DNA of 64,000 bases from Eudromia elegans (GCA_003342815.1 PTEX01000138.1:1-64000); one strand, 5' to 3'; counted from the first letter of the stretch, positions 1 through 11,079 are shown. Program-made: numbers and translations. The notes: a model not told the origin generated them from the letters alone.

Positions 1-94
1 TTCTTCCTCTTCTTCCTCTTCTTCCTCTTCTTCCTCTTCTTCCTCTTCTTCCTCTTCTTCCTCTTCTTCCTCTTCTTCCTCTTCTTCCTCTTCT
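1..94. repeat. 9-bp tandem repeat (TTCTTCCTC)n
   Basis: The first 94 bases are about ten near-perfect copies of the 9-mer TTCTTCCTC, and the array runs off the left edge, so its full length is unknown. One strand is pure pyrimidine and the other pure purine (GAGGAAGAA), a composition able to form H-DNA. Read on the minus strand, one frame would give only Glu codons and another a Lys/Arg run. It begins about 20 bp downstream of the predicted start site of the minus-strand promoter next to it, so it would lie in the first transcribed segment. Confidence 0.95.
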
Positions 95-99
95 TGTCC

Positions 100-280
100 G
101 CTCCCTTGGGAGCCTCAGGCGACACTGCTGCCGCGGCCCCTATTTATAGCCCGTGGCTCACCACGCCCTCATTGATTGGCAGCCCAGCAGCCAATCAGCA
201 CCGCGCATTTCCCCGCGCCCTTTATGACGTGGCCAGTGTCGCTGCTGGGGGTGGGGCTGCAGCTTTGCTTGGCCAATCAG
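100..280 (-). promoter_or_regulatory. TATA/CCAAT RNA polymerase II promoter, minus strand
   Basis: On the minus strand a canonical TATAAATA lies at 148-141. Upstream of it are a CACCC/KLF-type GGGCGTGG near 161-168, two CCAAT boxes in opposite orientations (179-175 and 195-191), a CRE half-site TGACG at 225-229, a C-rich GC-box at about 247-256, and a third CCAAT box at 273-277. The order and spacing (TATA proximal, CCAAT at about -60 and -80) are those of a strong classical promoter, with initiation expected near 114-120 heading left. The transcript would enter the 9-bp purine repeat and leave the window, so the gene is not visible. An LTR U3 promoter of an endogenous retrovirus is an alternative, since the upstream 27-bp duplication resembles an LTR enhancer repeat. 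No LTR ends were found. Confidence 0.6.
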
Positions 281-285
281 GACGC

Positions 286-340
286 AGCCTGGCCCAAACT
301 GTCCCTGGTCCAAGCCTGGCCCAAACTGTCCTTAACTGTC
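286..340. repeat. Two-copy 27-bp direct repeat upstream of the promoter
   Basis: A 27-bp unit beginning AGCCTGGCCCAAACTGTCC starts at 286 and again at 313. The second copy diverges after 19 bp, but the CTGTCCCTGG portion recurs at about 335-345. The duplication is immediately upstream of the outermost CCAAT box of the minus-strand promoter, where enhancer-type duplications are common in promoters and LTRs. Confidence 0.8.
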
Positions 341-345
341 CCTGG

Positions 346-1490
346 TAGTTATGGCATTCCTCAATTCCATATTAATCATTTTCAGAAGGGGTCCAAGTGA
401 TAATCACTCTGAATATGGCATTAATATACACATGTATATCCTCTCCATACCTCACTGCTCCTGGCCATGCTGTTTCCCTTATGATCACACAATGCTGCCT
501 TGAGGTTCCAAGGGAAGATACCTGCTCAGCATTAATATTGCTGCAGGCCCTGGGGTGGTTGTGGAGACATGGCAGGCAAGGACTAAAATAGGGTTGACTG
601 TTCAGATGGCCTTTAGCTGACAGTTGGACCCATCGTCGTTCTGCACCACTGTGGTACCTGGAGCAACATCATGGGGTGGCTGCACACAGCGCTGCGCACA
701 TCCTCGCCGACTGCTGGGATCAGAACAGGAACCTGGAACCACACGGGCATTTACCTGCATTTGGAGAGGAAAAAGAAAGAAAATCATGAACTTTGTTAGT
801 TTCTTGAAACTTTGGCCTGCTAGGAAGGGTCTTGTCAGAAGAGGAGGCAGCTTTTGGATGTGCGTTTTCCATGTCTTGCTACAGGAAGATGAACACATCA
901 TTAAGGATGTGTGTTCAGCTGAGAAATGTTAAAAATGCCACTTCCATCTCAAGGCATATTTCTGATGTTACCTCTATTGCACAGTTTGAACTGTCAGTGT
1001 CAGGCTAAGGTGAAACTTGTCACAGCTCAGCTTTTGCTCTGACTCTTTTGAGGAATTTGCCTTTATACTTAATGACACAAAGATCTATGTCTAACAGCAA
1101 AATGGAACTCATTAATATTACTTTTCTGTTCTTCTCATCAGTCACTACCTCTCTTATAAGTGCATACAGGCACCATTTCATCTGGGTATTCTGACTCTTT
1201 CCTATGAGGAGCTAATGTAATTACAAGTTGTCTCTGTTGTTTATGGGCACATCTTATATGAATTCATACAAATGAATTCACCCGCACCGCCCTGGGCCCC
1301 ACCTCGCCAGCCCTGCTTTCTAGATCGCAGTGCAGCAGGGTTTGGAGCCTGGAGAGCGTAGCCTGTCACAATTATTACTCCTAACTTGCTTTCTACTCCC
1401 AATCACAGCCTGAGCAGACTTCGTGATTAAATAAACCAGGTACAAAAGATGTGACTTGACCTGGATTTCTGCAATTAGCTGTTCCAATAA
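346..1490. other. Gene-free unique sequence
   Basis: No coding frame, RNA gene or recognisable transposon is seen. Open frames of up to about 100 codons on both strands at 600-930 overlap and are not distinguishable from chance. A weak imperfect dyad occurs around 650-745, and GAATTCA words repeat near 1260-1280. CpG is sparse until about 1280, where the composition becomes richer towards the CTCF motif. Confidence 0.6.
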
Positions 1491-1491
1491 C

Positions 1492-1505
1492 CCACCAGAT
1501 GGCGG
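1492..1505 (+). promoter_or_regulatory. CTCF core motif
   Basis: The 14-mer CCACCAGATGGCGG fits every position of the vertebrate CTCF core consensus CCASYAGRKGGCR. CTCF zinc fingers bind this sequence at chromatin loop anchors, and the motif orientation (forward here) sets loop direction. It sits in unique sequence about 1.3 kb from the minus-strand promoter and 1.2 kb from the large CpG island, a sensible place for an insulator or loop anchor. The match is seen directly; occupancy is inferred. Confidence 0.6.
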
Positions 1506-1509
1506 CTTT

Positions 1510-2655
1510 AATTGTATTACCAGACCAGTGATGCCGTAGCAGTGACGCCTCACGAACAATCCGCTGTGCTGCAGTGACACCTTGTGCCCCGCTCAGCACC
1601 AAGTAGAACGGAGGGAGAAGGTACCGGGCAGAGTCTCGCCAAGCCTCCCTGTTCACTGATGGGAGCTGGGACTAACCCATGGGCCAGTTTTGGAACAGGC
1701 CTGCCGCTGCTGCCTGCTCTCCACCTCCCCTATCACACTCGCACATACAGCCACGCGCGCTGCTAATACGAAACGCGCTTACTCGTAAGGGGGCAACTCC
1801 CGGCCGCATCCTCACCAGGAACGCTGCATCCTGAGGACAGAGGGAAGCAGCAGCAAAAAGGCAGCGGCGGCGGCTTGGCCTTAGCGAGCAGCTGAAGCAG
1901 GTGCCACATGCCATGAGTCCCGCTGAATTCAGTGGGGTAACTCGCATGTTTGGCCACTAGACACACGCTGTTGAATCATGGCCAAAATGCTAAGAACTGG
2001 AAGAAAGACAGAAAATAAAACCAAAGAGAAGAACAGGAATGGGAAAGTACAACAGAAAGATGACGCAATCTCCCCCCACTTTCATGCCCTTTCTCTCCAG
2101 CCTAAACTCTCGTTTTCAAGTGCTGTCATTGCTATGATTTTCAGCTGTGCTGGAGGGTAACGTGCTACAGCCATTGGCATTACCCTCCTGAGAGCAGCCT
2201 GCAGCTCAGCTTTCCCTTAGCTCCCTCCTAGTGACCCCTTCCCAGGTCCAGTCTGGGTCACTACAGGAGCATCTCCAATTGCATTCCAAAATAAAATGTG
2301 TTTTCTATTTTTCTTTTTTTTTAAAACTTCTTTAAATTTAGCTATTGTTTTTTTCAGGAGCTGATCAGTCCTACTAAAAGGAGGGATCAAGGTCTAGGTT
2401 AATACATGGAAAATGCTGTGCTCAAGCTACTGTATTTGCTAGCACGTCTTTTATGGAGTATCAAAAAGCAGCACTAGGTAACCTGCCTGCCTCCCGACTT
2501 TTAAAACTTTACTTCTAGCACAGTGAAACATATTTGTGAACACATGGCCATCTCCAAACATAAACATTTCATCAACAGTTTGGTAAAAGTGGTTGTTTCT
2601 GCCAACGCACCAGATGTGGGTTATTGAAAGCTGTTCTCCAGCAGTCAGTTTTCCA
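1510..2655. other. Gene-free sequence with a moderately CpG-rich patch
   Basis: A CpG-containing patch lies at about 1750-1890. A 60-codon Lys-rich frame with ATG at 1978 is not recognised. A long T-rich tract ending in CAG at 2357 resembles a plus-strand splice acceptor, but no convincing donor follows. The remainder is ordinary unique DNA. Confidence 0.55.
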
Positions 2656-2659
2656 GGTG

Positions 2660-2990
2660 TGCAGTGGGGGACCCGCGTGCACGTGCACACCGGCGGGTTT
2701 GCACGCGGAGACGTCTCCTCAAGCCGTGCCTGCCCGTCCTCGCGGCCGCCCGGGCACCAACAGCCCCACTCCGCACTGGGTTTGTCCCTCCCGGGGCAGG
2801 GGCACGGGAGGCCACAACGCGCCAGCCCAAAGCGACGCGAGCGCCCGGGACCCTCGCGCCACCGCGGGTGCCCCCGTTCCTGGGGACAGCACACCCCCCG
2901 CAGGGACCCCGCAGGGACCCCGCGGCCCAGAGCCGGCTCCCGCGTGCTGCAGGGTCCGCGTCGCCTCACGATGGCGCCAAGGCCGTTCTT
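2660..2990. promoter_or_regulatory. CpG island
   Basis: By hand count there are about 40 CpG dinucleotides in roughly 320 bp, with very high GC, in contrast to AT-rich flanks. It includes clustered CGCG words, a GTGCACGTGCAC palindrome near 2678-2690 and a short CCCCGCAGGGA duplication near 2895-2925. There is no TATA box. Several frames on both strands are open across it, including one of 203 codons (2451-3062 minus), but that follows from the lack of stop codons in GC-rich DNA. It could be a CpG-island promoter or an orphan island used as an enhancer or Polycomb site. No transcript can be assigned. Confidence 0.7.
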
Positions 2991-4765
2991 TTCCACGTTT
3001 TCCTTCCCAAGATGTGTGTGAAAATCCCTTGTTTTACCTCCTGAGCAGCAAGTGCTTGTCATTTAGAGCTTATACATAAAGACCGCATTTATTTATATAT
3101 AGTGACAAGTATTAAGTGCATATATACATGCACACACACGTTTACCAGATACACGTCAGGATCTCTATACAAGCCCCCCACGTTGTTTCTCATGGAGGCA
3201 GCGGCAGTGGACAGAGCACAGCGCTGCCTTCGGCCCTGCTCCACGCAGAGCAACGACCTCCAGGTCCTGCCCCTGCTCCTCTCCCTGTCTGCTCCTTTGG
3301 GAACCAGGCGGACCTGCAGCCCACAGACCCCAGGAGAGGCAAGGGACAGAATGACAAGCCAGCAGGAAGAGGGGCAAGTCATGGGAGGACCTGGATAGAA
3401 ACGGAATTTCCAGAGCAGAGTGGAAGAGGTTTTGGGAAAGCACAAAAACCCAAACACATTTATGTTAAAACAACAAACAAAGAAAAAAAAAAAAAAGAGA
3501 AAGAGAGGAAAAGCAACCAAGCAAGCAAAGCGAGTAGCTACAGATCACTAGTGCATGGTATCTGATTCTTAACTGAATGCAAGCAGCTCTCGTGTCTCTA
3601 GCTGCTTTGCCTGAAGTGTGAAAGGGGAAAAACCCCTATGCATGACAAAATTGCAACCACTCATAGCCCAAGAATCTAATTAAGAGTCGAGAGTGGAATG
3701 GGATCGAGGGCTACGTGTCTATTACCAGTTCCACACCCCAGCCCGCACCAAAATGCCCGGGTGCTCATGAGCACCGCGCGGGGCACAGCTGATGCAGCCA
3801 CCCGCTGCCACCCGTGTCCCTCTGCACCCCTCCCGCCGCCGCACATTCCCCCACCAAGCTCCCGCATCCTCCCTTTAGGAGGGAAAGGATCCTTTAGGAA
3901 GGATGTGTGCTTAAGTCGAGTTCAAATCAGAACCAGAGCACGACATCTTAATCCCATCCACAGGTCGTTTCCTGCTGCGTGACGAGGTTTCAAACTCAAA
4001 AGCAAAGACTGTGTCCAGCCTCTGCACTGAACTTTGGTCAGACGACACTCGTACCATTACCAAACAGCTGCTTCTGCACCCAATAATATTAGCCACAACA
4101 CACGTGTTTACAGCACTGACTAGGATGATCGTACCAAGAAAATGCATTTCAGCTGTTCTTGAAGCTGAAGGAATTTTCTGAACCTCCTGGCAGGCTCAAA
4201 GGGCAGCCTTGGTGCAGGGACTGCAGGAGAGGAGTGGAGCTCTGCCTCGGAGCAGGAGCACCAGCACAGCAGAGGAGGTGCAGGAAGGCTCCGGAGATCC
4301 GGGGCAAATACCACTCTGGTTGCATGGCTTCGGAGATGCAGATTTGTCCTATAGCCACATGCTGACAGCGGCCTGGAAAACACTTCCCCAGCTCTGCTTG
4401 GTGCTGGTTTCTTGCAGCCTCCCTGAGAGGAACTGGAGGAGACAGATCAAAGTGAAATCTATTTGTTTCAGCGAATTAGAGGAAGGCTCCTGCTTGGCAC
4501 TTGCTACTTGTAAAACAGGAAGGAGTGACCTGAGGGCAGGACTACCTCCTCTAGACTGTCAGATGCAACGCTTAACCCGGTTATTCCTCACTGCCGAACG
4601 CTGCGTTGTGGCTGTACTCACCCTCAAGAGGCAGAACGGGAGTTGCTCAAATGCATCCATACTGAACGATGACGCCAGGTGTGATGTCTGCGATTCAGCT
4701 TAGGAAAAACAAGCGCCTGACACAGCATTACTACAATGGGTCTAGTTTATAGCATAAGCTGAAGG
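2991..4765. other. Gene-free stretch
   Basis: It contains an A14 run at 3483-3496 within a purine-rich tract, a 16-bp perfect palindrome GGTGCTCATGAGCACC at 3760-3775, and a patch of TA/CA alternation at about 3090-3140. An open frame at 4209-4703 (plus, 165 codons, no ATG start) has no recognisable domain and is attributed to chance. Confidence 0.55.
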
Positions 4766-4769
4766 GGCA

Positions 4770-4960
4770 CCGTGAGCAGCCCTCGCGCTCGCCTTGGGAA
4801 TGTGACACGTCCCGGGAAGGTGACGTGCCCTGCGGCTGGCCGTCACCACGGCACATCGGCCGACACGTTTGCATTGCTGAGTCCTGAATTTCCACGTCCT
4901 CGGCCCGGAGAGCCCCGACCCGCTGTCCCCGCCAGGCGGGAGCGGCCGATACAGCACCCG
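4770..4960. promoter_or_regulatory. Small CpG island
   Basis: About 20 CpG occur in 190 bp, including CRE-like TGACGTG and GACACGTC words and a GCCAGGCGGGAGCGGCC stretch. The flanks are AT-rich. No TATA box, ORF or splice structure connects it to a gene. Confidence 0.5.
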
Positions 4961-4964
4961 GCTT

Positions 4965-5430
4965 GGTGTTTGCTTTGGTACATTCCTTAATTACAACTTC
5001 CTTAATTATACACCTGACCTATTATCTCTGAATATTAAACAGCAGAATTTCAGCCCACACGTGTCATGTAAAACATTGGCTGAAAAAATAATCCCCAACA
5101 GTACCAAAGAAATAAGATGAAATGAGTTAATGAATAATTTAAAAAGCATAGCCAGGAACTACATGTTTATTTTAATATTACGGATGTTTCTAATCAAAAC
5201 CAGGTTCTGATATTTGATTCTTTCATTTCAGTCTATTTTTTGGATGCTGTAGATGTAAACAGTAATTAAAGGCAACACTGAATTTATGAGGCTATTAAAG
5301 GCTCAATTTTAAAATTAAATAATAGAAAAACTATGATTTATTACTGAAATCCTAAGGCACTTTTAGAATAAACTCGCTTAGAAACTCATGCTGTTCCCGT
5401 GTCAGCCATATTATTTAATCCAAATCTCAT
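4965..5430. promoter_or_regulatory. AT-rich candidate cis-regulatory stretch
   Basis: This is AT-rich unique sequence without simple repeats, carrying several homeodomain-type cores (TTAATTA near 4988, AGTAATTAAAGG near 5260), TAATATTA and CAAAACC words. The texture is that of conserved non-coding elements near developmental genes. Conservation cannot be seen from one sequence, so this is inference. Confidence 0.25.
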
Positions 5431-8200
5431 TTGCCAATATGAGTTTCCACGTTCCAATTATGTCTCAGGTACAAACACAGCTCGTGGGTCAGGGGAAATC
5501 TGTTTTCCTCTGCGAGCCACATTGCTAGGAGCAGCCTCAGGTGACGGGCAGGGCTAGAGCTTGGCCAAGGCTGAGGACTTGGTGCTGCAGGGTGCAAGAT
5601 ACCCCTGTGCCTCCCCTTCTGGAAGCCTGGTAGGAAAGCAAAGCTCGACCCATGCACGAGCTGCTGCGGATGCTCAGGCCTCGTCTGCCCCGGAGAACCT
5701 CGAGGATCACGGACAAGCACTTGGTCACACGCAGCTAAACATCTCTGCCTAAAGTGCACCATCTCGCTCAGCCTGGGGTTGCTGCATCCGCCAGCCAGCA
5801 CGGAGCATTCACTCAGGGGCACCCAAATGCTCCTCTGCCTTTGGTTAAAGGTTGGTTTCGGACCAGGTTGTGGGTTTAGCATCTCCTAAACAGCAGGACA
5901 GCCGTTTTGAAACGCTCACAGATGTTGACACAGGTCCTACATAAGAAGCAATGCTGCTAAGCACAGCACCAGCATCCCCAGGTTGTGTCCAATCCTGCAA
6001 ACTTGTGTTTAGTCTGGGAACAACCACAGCTACGTTACTCTTAAAACACAGCCAAGATCCTTAGGCTTCCTCTCCAAACACAGGGAGATACAAGCGAACA
6101 CATCAGGAATGAAGGTGAAGGGATCTCTTCAAATTAAAAGATTTTTGAAATCTGCTGTTTTAATACCGTTGGGTTCATTAGCTCTGAAGAATGCTTCCCT
6201 TATTATGTACATATAACAACAGGATCTGAAAAATTGGAGTAATTAAATACCCAATTATTTTTGCATAACTGCTTCGAAACCCTACCACGTAAACTATAAA
6301 CTGATATAAACCATTTGGAAAAGAGCCCCTCGCCCACTGTGAATTCCTTCAGGATCTAAAAGGAGAAAAACTTTAGAAGTGAAGCTCCCACAGCATTTCA
6401 TTACCTTAATTGATGCAGTGACTGCAGGAAATGCTATTATTAGCCCTCTTTCTGTTATTTACATATAGAAAATGCAGGTGTAGCAAGATGACATTATTTC
6501 TAGGGCCTTGACACTGTCCATCAGTGAGGAAAGCTGATTTGAACTACTCAGTCTCATGGAAATAAGTGCAATTATTAAAGATCATCCCACCTTAATAGGA
6601 TTTTGGAGGATTCTCTGTAGCTTGGTACAAATGACAAGGGTATTCTGTTCTTTGAAATACTATGAGAAGAACAGAATATATTTGTTGCCTTTTTTTTTGA
6701 GAATCTACAAAATTGACATGAAAATGAATGCTTTCAGGTTCTCCTTTGGCTAATGTTCAAGCCCTAGGGGATGGGCTATTGGAGAACATTCAGCACCAGA
6801 ATGACTTAATTTGCAGAGGCTCCATTTCTCACCTTAGAAGGATCACAGAGATGATGGTCACAGCGTTGTCACTGCTCCCTGCTGGGACAGACAGGCTGCA
6901 GATGGACTCGAGGCATGAAGAAGGGGCCACTGTACAACTTGCATCTGCCGAACCAAAAAACCCCACACAAACAGGAGCCCCTTGAGGCTCTTCTCCACAA
7001 CCTACAACAACAGCGACAACCCCACAAGACTGGCTAATCACGCGGGGGTTGTAAATTATGACTAGCGTAATCACTGGATTCCTTTTTTCTCCTTCCCACT
7101 TCCCACTTTAACCCAATTTAGTCCAGCGTCTACAGCCATGGGCATGATAACTAGAGATGACACAAAATGCACATGGAGAAGGCTTTCCAAAGGAGGCTCA
7201 TGCCAGAACTGATTTACCCAGAGGTTTCCTTTACAGTTTCTCTTTGCATGGAGGGCACCTCACATCACTATCTAGTGAGAGGAGAAGCTACAGGGCGTCT
7301 CTTCCTCAGCACAGCAGGGAAAGCACTGAGACCCAACACCAAACCCAAGTGCACCCATATCCACCACTGAAAGTCAGGGTTAGAGGAAAACAAGACCATG
7401 GCTCATGCAGCGCTAGCTCTGATCCTACCAGCTTCCATCCCCATGCAAGAAGCAACCGCGCTCGGAGGTGCCCGGAGAGTGGCCGGAGCCCACGAGGAGG
7501 AAGCCGAGGAGGAGCCGCAGCTGGAGGAAACCTCCATTTCCCTCCCTGTCACATGGCACGTGCTGGACTGCGACTGTTGCTTGTGACACCCGTGATAACT
7601 GTCCCATTGCCTGGCACTCTGCCTGCTTGTTTCCTGCTCTCCCACTACCAGACATTTTCCCCGTAAGCAGTTTGAAGCCAATATGACATTTCCACTGGTT
7701 GTTTGCAACAACCTTGGTATTGGGAGGCCTAGACGCAGAAATGAAATGTTTATGGAATAGCAAAGGAAAATGACAAAGCACAGAAGTGCAGGCACAAAAC
7801 ATAAGGACAAATACAACAGCCTGAGCTGTTGTATTGGTTTTCTTCCCATTTCCTCTTTTTGATGCTCCTGACTACATTGAGAGCTTACCTGGTTGTTACC
7901 CAGCGCTGAGCTCGAGTCAGTCACTACGAGCTTCTCGGGCAGCTTCTCTTGTGTCAATGTGAGATTTTTTGCAATCAAGGCAGAGTTCTGCAGGCTGACA
8001 CCCTTGATTTGCAGAGTTACAATCTCACTGCAGGATTTGGCTAGACCTGTTGTTCAGCACAACACCTCTGGACTTTGCTGTGATGCCAGTTGTGTACGAG
8101 GCGGCGACTGAGCGAGTTTCCACTGAGTCACTAAGAGCCTTAGTTGGCAGCCTGCAATGAAAGACATTAAAAACAAACGTAACGCGTGGAGTTTCAGTCC
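5431..8200. other. Gene-free stretch
   Basis: No supportable gene. At 6120-6540 the sequence is AT-rich and regulatory-like. The longest frame (7403-7978 minus, about 190 codons, TTG start) has a hydrophobic patch but no recognised domain. A strong donor-like sequence on the minus strand (AACCAG|GTAAGC, near 7886-7896) has no good acceptor upstream. The perfect hairpin at 7810-7835 is listed separately. Confidence 0.5.
7810..7835. repeat. Perfect 11-bp inverted repeat with 4-nt loop
   Basis: AATACAACAGC at 7810-7820 is followed by CTGA and then its exact reverse complement at 7825-7835. An 11-bp perfect stem with a loop this short is expected less than once in 64 kb by chance. It is too short for a pre-miRNA. 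Template switching during replication is a plausible origin. Confidence 0.9.
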
Positions 8201-8204
8201 AGAG

Positions 8205-8420
8205 CCTAGTCCTCCTCCCGGGAGCCACAGGGGGCTGAACCGCTTTGGGAAGGGGAGGAGAGGCCGCGGCGAGGTCCCCCTGCCCGAGGGACGGCAGGAC
8301 GTGCCAGCCCGGGGCAGGAACATCGGCAAGGCAGCGTGCGGGAAGGCGGCACGACGGCTCCGCTGGCGCAGCACGCCTTACCGAGCCCCATCCTGCCGTG
8401 TCGGAACCGTTACTCGGGCT
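8205..8420. promoter_or_regulatory. CpG island
   Basis: About 23 CpG occur in 210 bp in an otherwise AT-rich area. A 131-codon plus frame with ATG at 8157 crosses it and stops at 8549, just at two AATAAA hexamers (8545-8550, 8561-8566). The predicted product is Arg/Gly-rich with no recognised domain, so it is not called as a gene. Confidence 0.5.
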
Positions 8421-9279
8421 TTAACTTGTGTTTTCTTTCAAGAGATCAACAACTCAAACACGTGGGAGGGATGCCTCCGGCTGCACTCCCGCGGGAACTG
8501 CCGATGCGCACGGGCAAGCGCTGGAACACAAGGTAATTATTGTAAATAAACTATGATTTGAATAAAAGTATATCATCAGCTGTTCTGTCCCGATTTCATG
8601 AGTGGCTTCATTTATTTTTCACGGAAGGCACCTTGTGTCCAATTGGGCTCATCCATGTCTAACAAGGCTTAAACTGCCCTGGATAAACACCGGAAATTCA
8701 TACTGTAGTGCTACAGTGATTTCCCTATGCAGAGGAGATTCAAAAAAGGCTATAGAAAAAGCAAAACAAAACAAAACCCCATGAAACCCTAACTTTTCAG
8801 CATCGATTCATGAAGATTTACAGACAAAAAAAAAAAAAAAAAAGCATTTGCTTATATTTTTTTAAGTGGAAGTTGTCAAAAATAAAGTCTCTAAATCTAG
8901 TCTACTAGTATGGTGCATTGGCATCTGCACATACACCATTTTTTGGCACGAGTTATCCTTTTGGACGTGATAACTTGTCCATGCCAGCTGCTCTAGAAGG
9001 CAGAATTCAGCGCTGTCCTCTGAATGCAACGAGAAGAGAAAAGAAATGCAGACCCTTTGCTCTCCCTCCAGCCGCAGCCGCCCTCCGCGGCCCTCCGCTC
9101 TCGTGCAGCCCTTCCCCTGGGCTCCGGGCCATGGGGCTTGGCTGGCACTTCCCAGGCCTTCCCCCCGCTTACCACGTGCTTTGCAGTTTAAGGGGTGCAC
9201 AGCAAAAATCAACGATTACCAAAAAAAAAATCAACAAGAAATTCTCAAGTAACAATCGTAATTCTTAATTAGAGGAAAG
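8421..9279. other. Gene-free stretch with A18 run
   Basis: It holds two AATAAA hexamers at 8545 and 8561 and an uninterrupted A18 at 8826-8843. A GC-rich patch lies at 9060-9180. No feature before the A-run identifies it as a retrocopy tail. Confidence 0.5.
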
Positions 9280-10080
9280 TTTTAATGATACTGCAGACAG
9301 TTTTGAAGGGCTGCAGTTAAAGATTCATTTACAGAATCCTAGTCTCCAATTTCAGACATTAAGTAGTTTGCCTTCTTTTAACAATTCAAACAGTCCTGCT
9401 GGCTTCGAATGAGATGACTCTTTCATTTAAAAGCCCTGGATGAATTAGGATCTTAATCTCTGCATATTAAACAAATTTCATTATGCATTAGGGAACTCGG
9501 AGGAATTGTGCTGGTATATCTTGTGGCAATATTTGAATTAAGTCAATGTCAATGAGAACCACTGCTTAACACACGTGTGAAACAGAGCTTTACGATTCAC
9601 GCAGTACAGCGCAAAAAATGTGTTTCTGTAGCAACAGAAATTAAATTAAGCTGCAGATGTCATAATAACCTGAAGTGTTTCCCAAATATTATTTATCAGT
9701 ATAAGTGTGATGTATATTGTATTTGATTTTCCTGCGAACGTGCTAATGATACGTGCATTAATGGCTTTGCAGTGTCGTGCGTCACTGGACAAAATTACTT
9801 TTAATGAACTGTCACTAGAAATATTTTAATTATATATGATTGATTACTTCAAGTGTTTTCAAAAGGCCTCATGCAACGTGTGGATATATAGGGTACAATT
9901 TTTTCTACTTCTATTTCTGTTAGGATAGATTTTGAGACTTACATTGGCTTCTGTGATGAATTGGGAGGCTTGGCTTTATTGTTAATCTGAAAAGATGTTA
10001 ATTATTGTTATTATTGTTAATCTGAAACTTATAATGAATGAAACTCATTCATGATAACTGAAGATACTAAACTCGATTTA
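9280..10080. promoter_or_regulatory. AT-rich candidate conserved regulatory block
   Basis: This is a long AT-rich unique block with TAATTA at 9827-9832, CATTAATGGC near 9756-9765, TGATTGATTAC near 9838, and many TAAT/ATTA cores. The same CATTAATGGC word recurs at 13685-13694 in another similar block. Such homeodomain-site density without simple repeats is typical of developmental enhancers. Cross-species conservation would decide. Confidence 0.3.
9976..10027. repeat. 17-bp direct repeat and small hairpin
   Basis: TTATTGTTAATCTGAAA occurs exactly at 9976-9992 and again at 10011-10027, 35 bp apart. Immediately after it is a 7-bp stem (ATGAATG/CATTCAT, 10034-10052). This looks like a local duplication. 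Confidence 0.85.
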
Positions 10081-11062
10081 AACTTTTAAAAGCTAAGAAG
10101 AATTCTGACCATTTCACACCAGAAAGTCCTCTGGAAGTCGAGCAAGCAGGTGTAATAGTTGTGCAAAGCTGAGCCCTGGCCTACTCGCTGTTCTGATCCG
10201 GTCAACTTCCATGTATTTGCATTAAATAAAATTAGTGAAATTATTTGAGGAAATATGCCTCCAAACATGTCCCTAGCGTGTGGTAAATGCAGAAAAAAGA
10301 AATTGCAAAGATGCTTCTAAGAAAATAGTTCAAATAAGCACGGTTTCCATGAAATCTCTCCTACCCTGTTGCTTTATGGGAATGGCAGGAGGGAAACTGT
10401 AGGAGCCAGAGGAGGATTGAAGATATTCAGTCAGAGTCTATCTCAGAAGAGCCTGGGAAATAGCTGGCAGTTGATGCTGATTCAAGATTGAGCCTTCATT
10501 GTAGCAGCCACTTCAAATGAGAAATCACCACCGTGCTCAAGGTTAATAGATTTAGAGTGTAGAAAGGTCTCAAGGGAGGAGACTCAAACTTCCCTCAAGT
10601 TAACTTGGCAGCAAAGGAAAATCCACAGTTCTGAACAAGACAACGATCTCCTCTGGAGCTGCCTCCAGGACCTCCTCTGCTCTTAACTTGTCTTGTTCTT
10701 CATGCATCTGCTGCACAGATCTTTTGATTTCACACACAAAATACTCTAGCCAAGTCTCAAAACTCGAGGACAATGAACCTAGAGCAGCACTCCGAAGCCT
10801 AATCTGCTGAAAATGGTGGAAAACAACAAACTGACAAAAATAAGGCCCATCCATCACCATTCCCTACACTCCTGCAAACCAGGGAACACAAGCAGATATT
10901 GACTTTTGCTAAGGTCAACGTTGAATCTAAATGACTAAAGTCTGAATGAGATAAAATGGAGTTCAACATTCACCTTTGGGGGAATAAATTCCACTCACAC
11001 TTTGCCAGCCGCATCTGTAACCAAGAACATTGTTTAAAAAAACCACTTTTTTTTTTCTCTAG
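10081..11062. other. Gene-free stretch, one exon-like open frame
   Basis: A minus-strand frame from ATG at 10860 to a stop at 10600 (86 codons) includes a good acceptor-like TTTTCCACCATTTTCAG ending at 10807, followed by an acidic, Gln-containing segment. No domain is recognised, there is no convincing donor, and the length is unremarkable. A plus-strand T-rich acceptor-like tract ends in CTCTAG at 11062. Confidence 0.4.
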
Positions 11063-11079
11063 ATGCAATCAGGTTATGA

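Noticed and set aside
630..745. Similar-looking peptides on both strands, suggesting an inverted repeat
   Set aside because: Base-by-base comparison shows only a patchy dyad with many mismatches.
2451..3062. 204-codon open frame on the minus strand
   Set aside because: It spans the CpG island, where several frames on both strands are open at once because stop codons are rare; no domain is recognised.
3760..3775. 16-bp perfect palindrome
   Set aside because: About one such palindrome is expected by chance in 64 kb.
7403..7978. About 190-codon minus frame with a hydrophobic patch
   Set aside because: No ATG start, low-complexity Ser-rich end and no recognised family.
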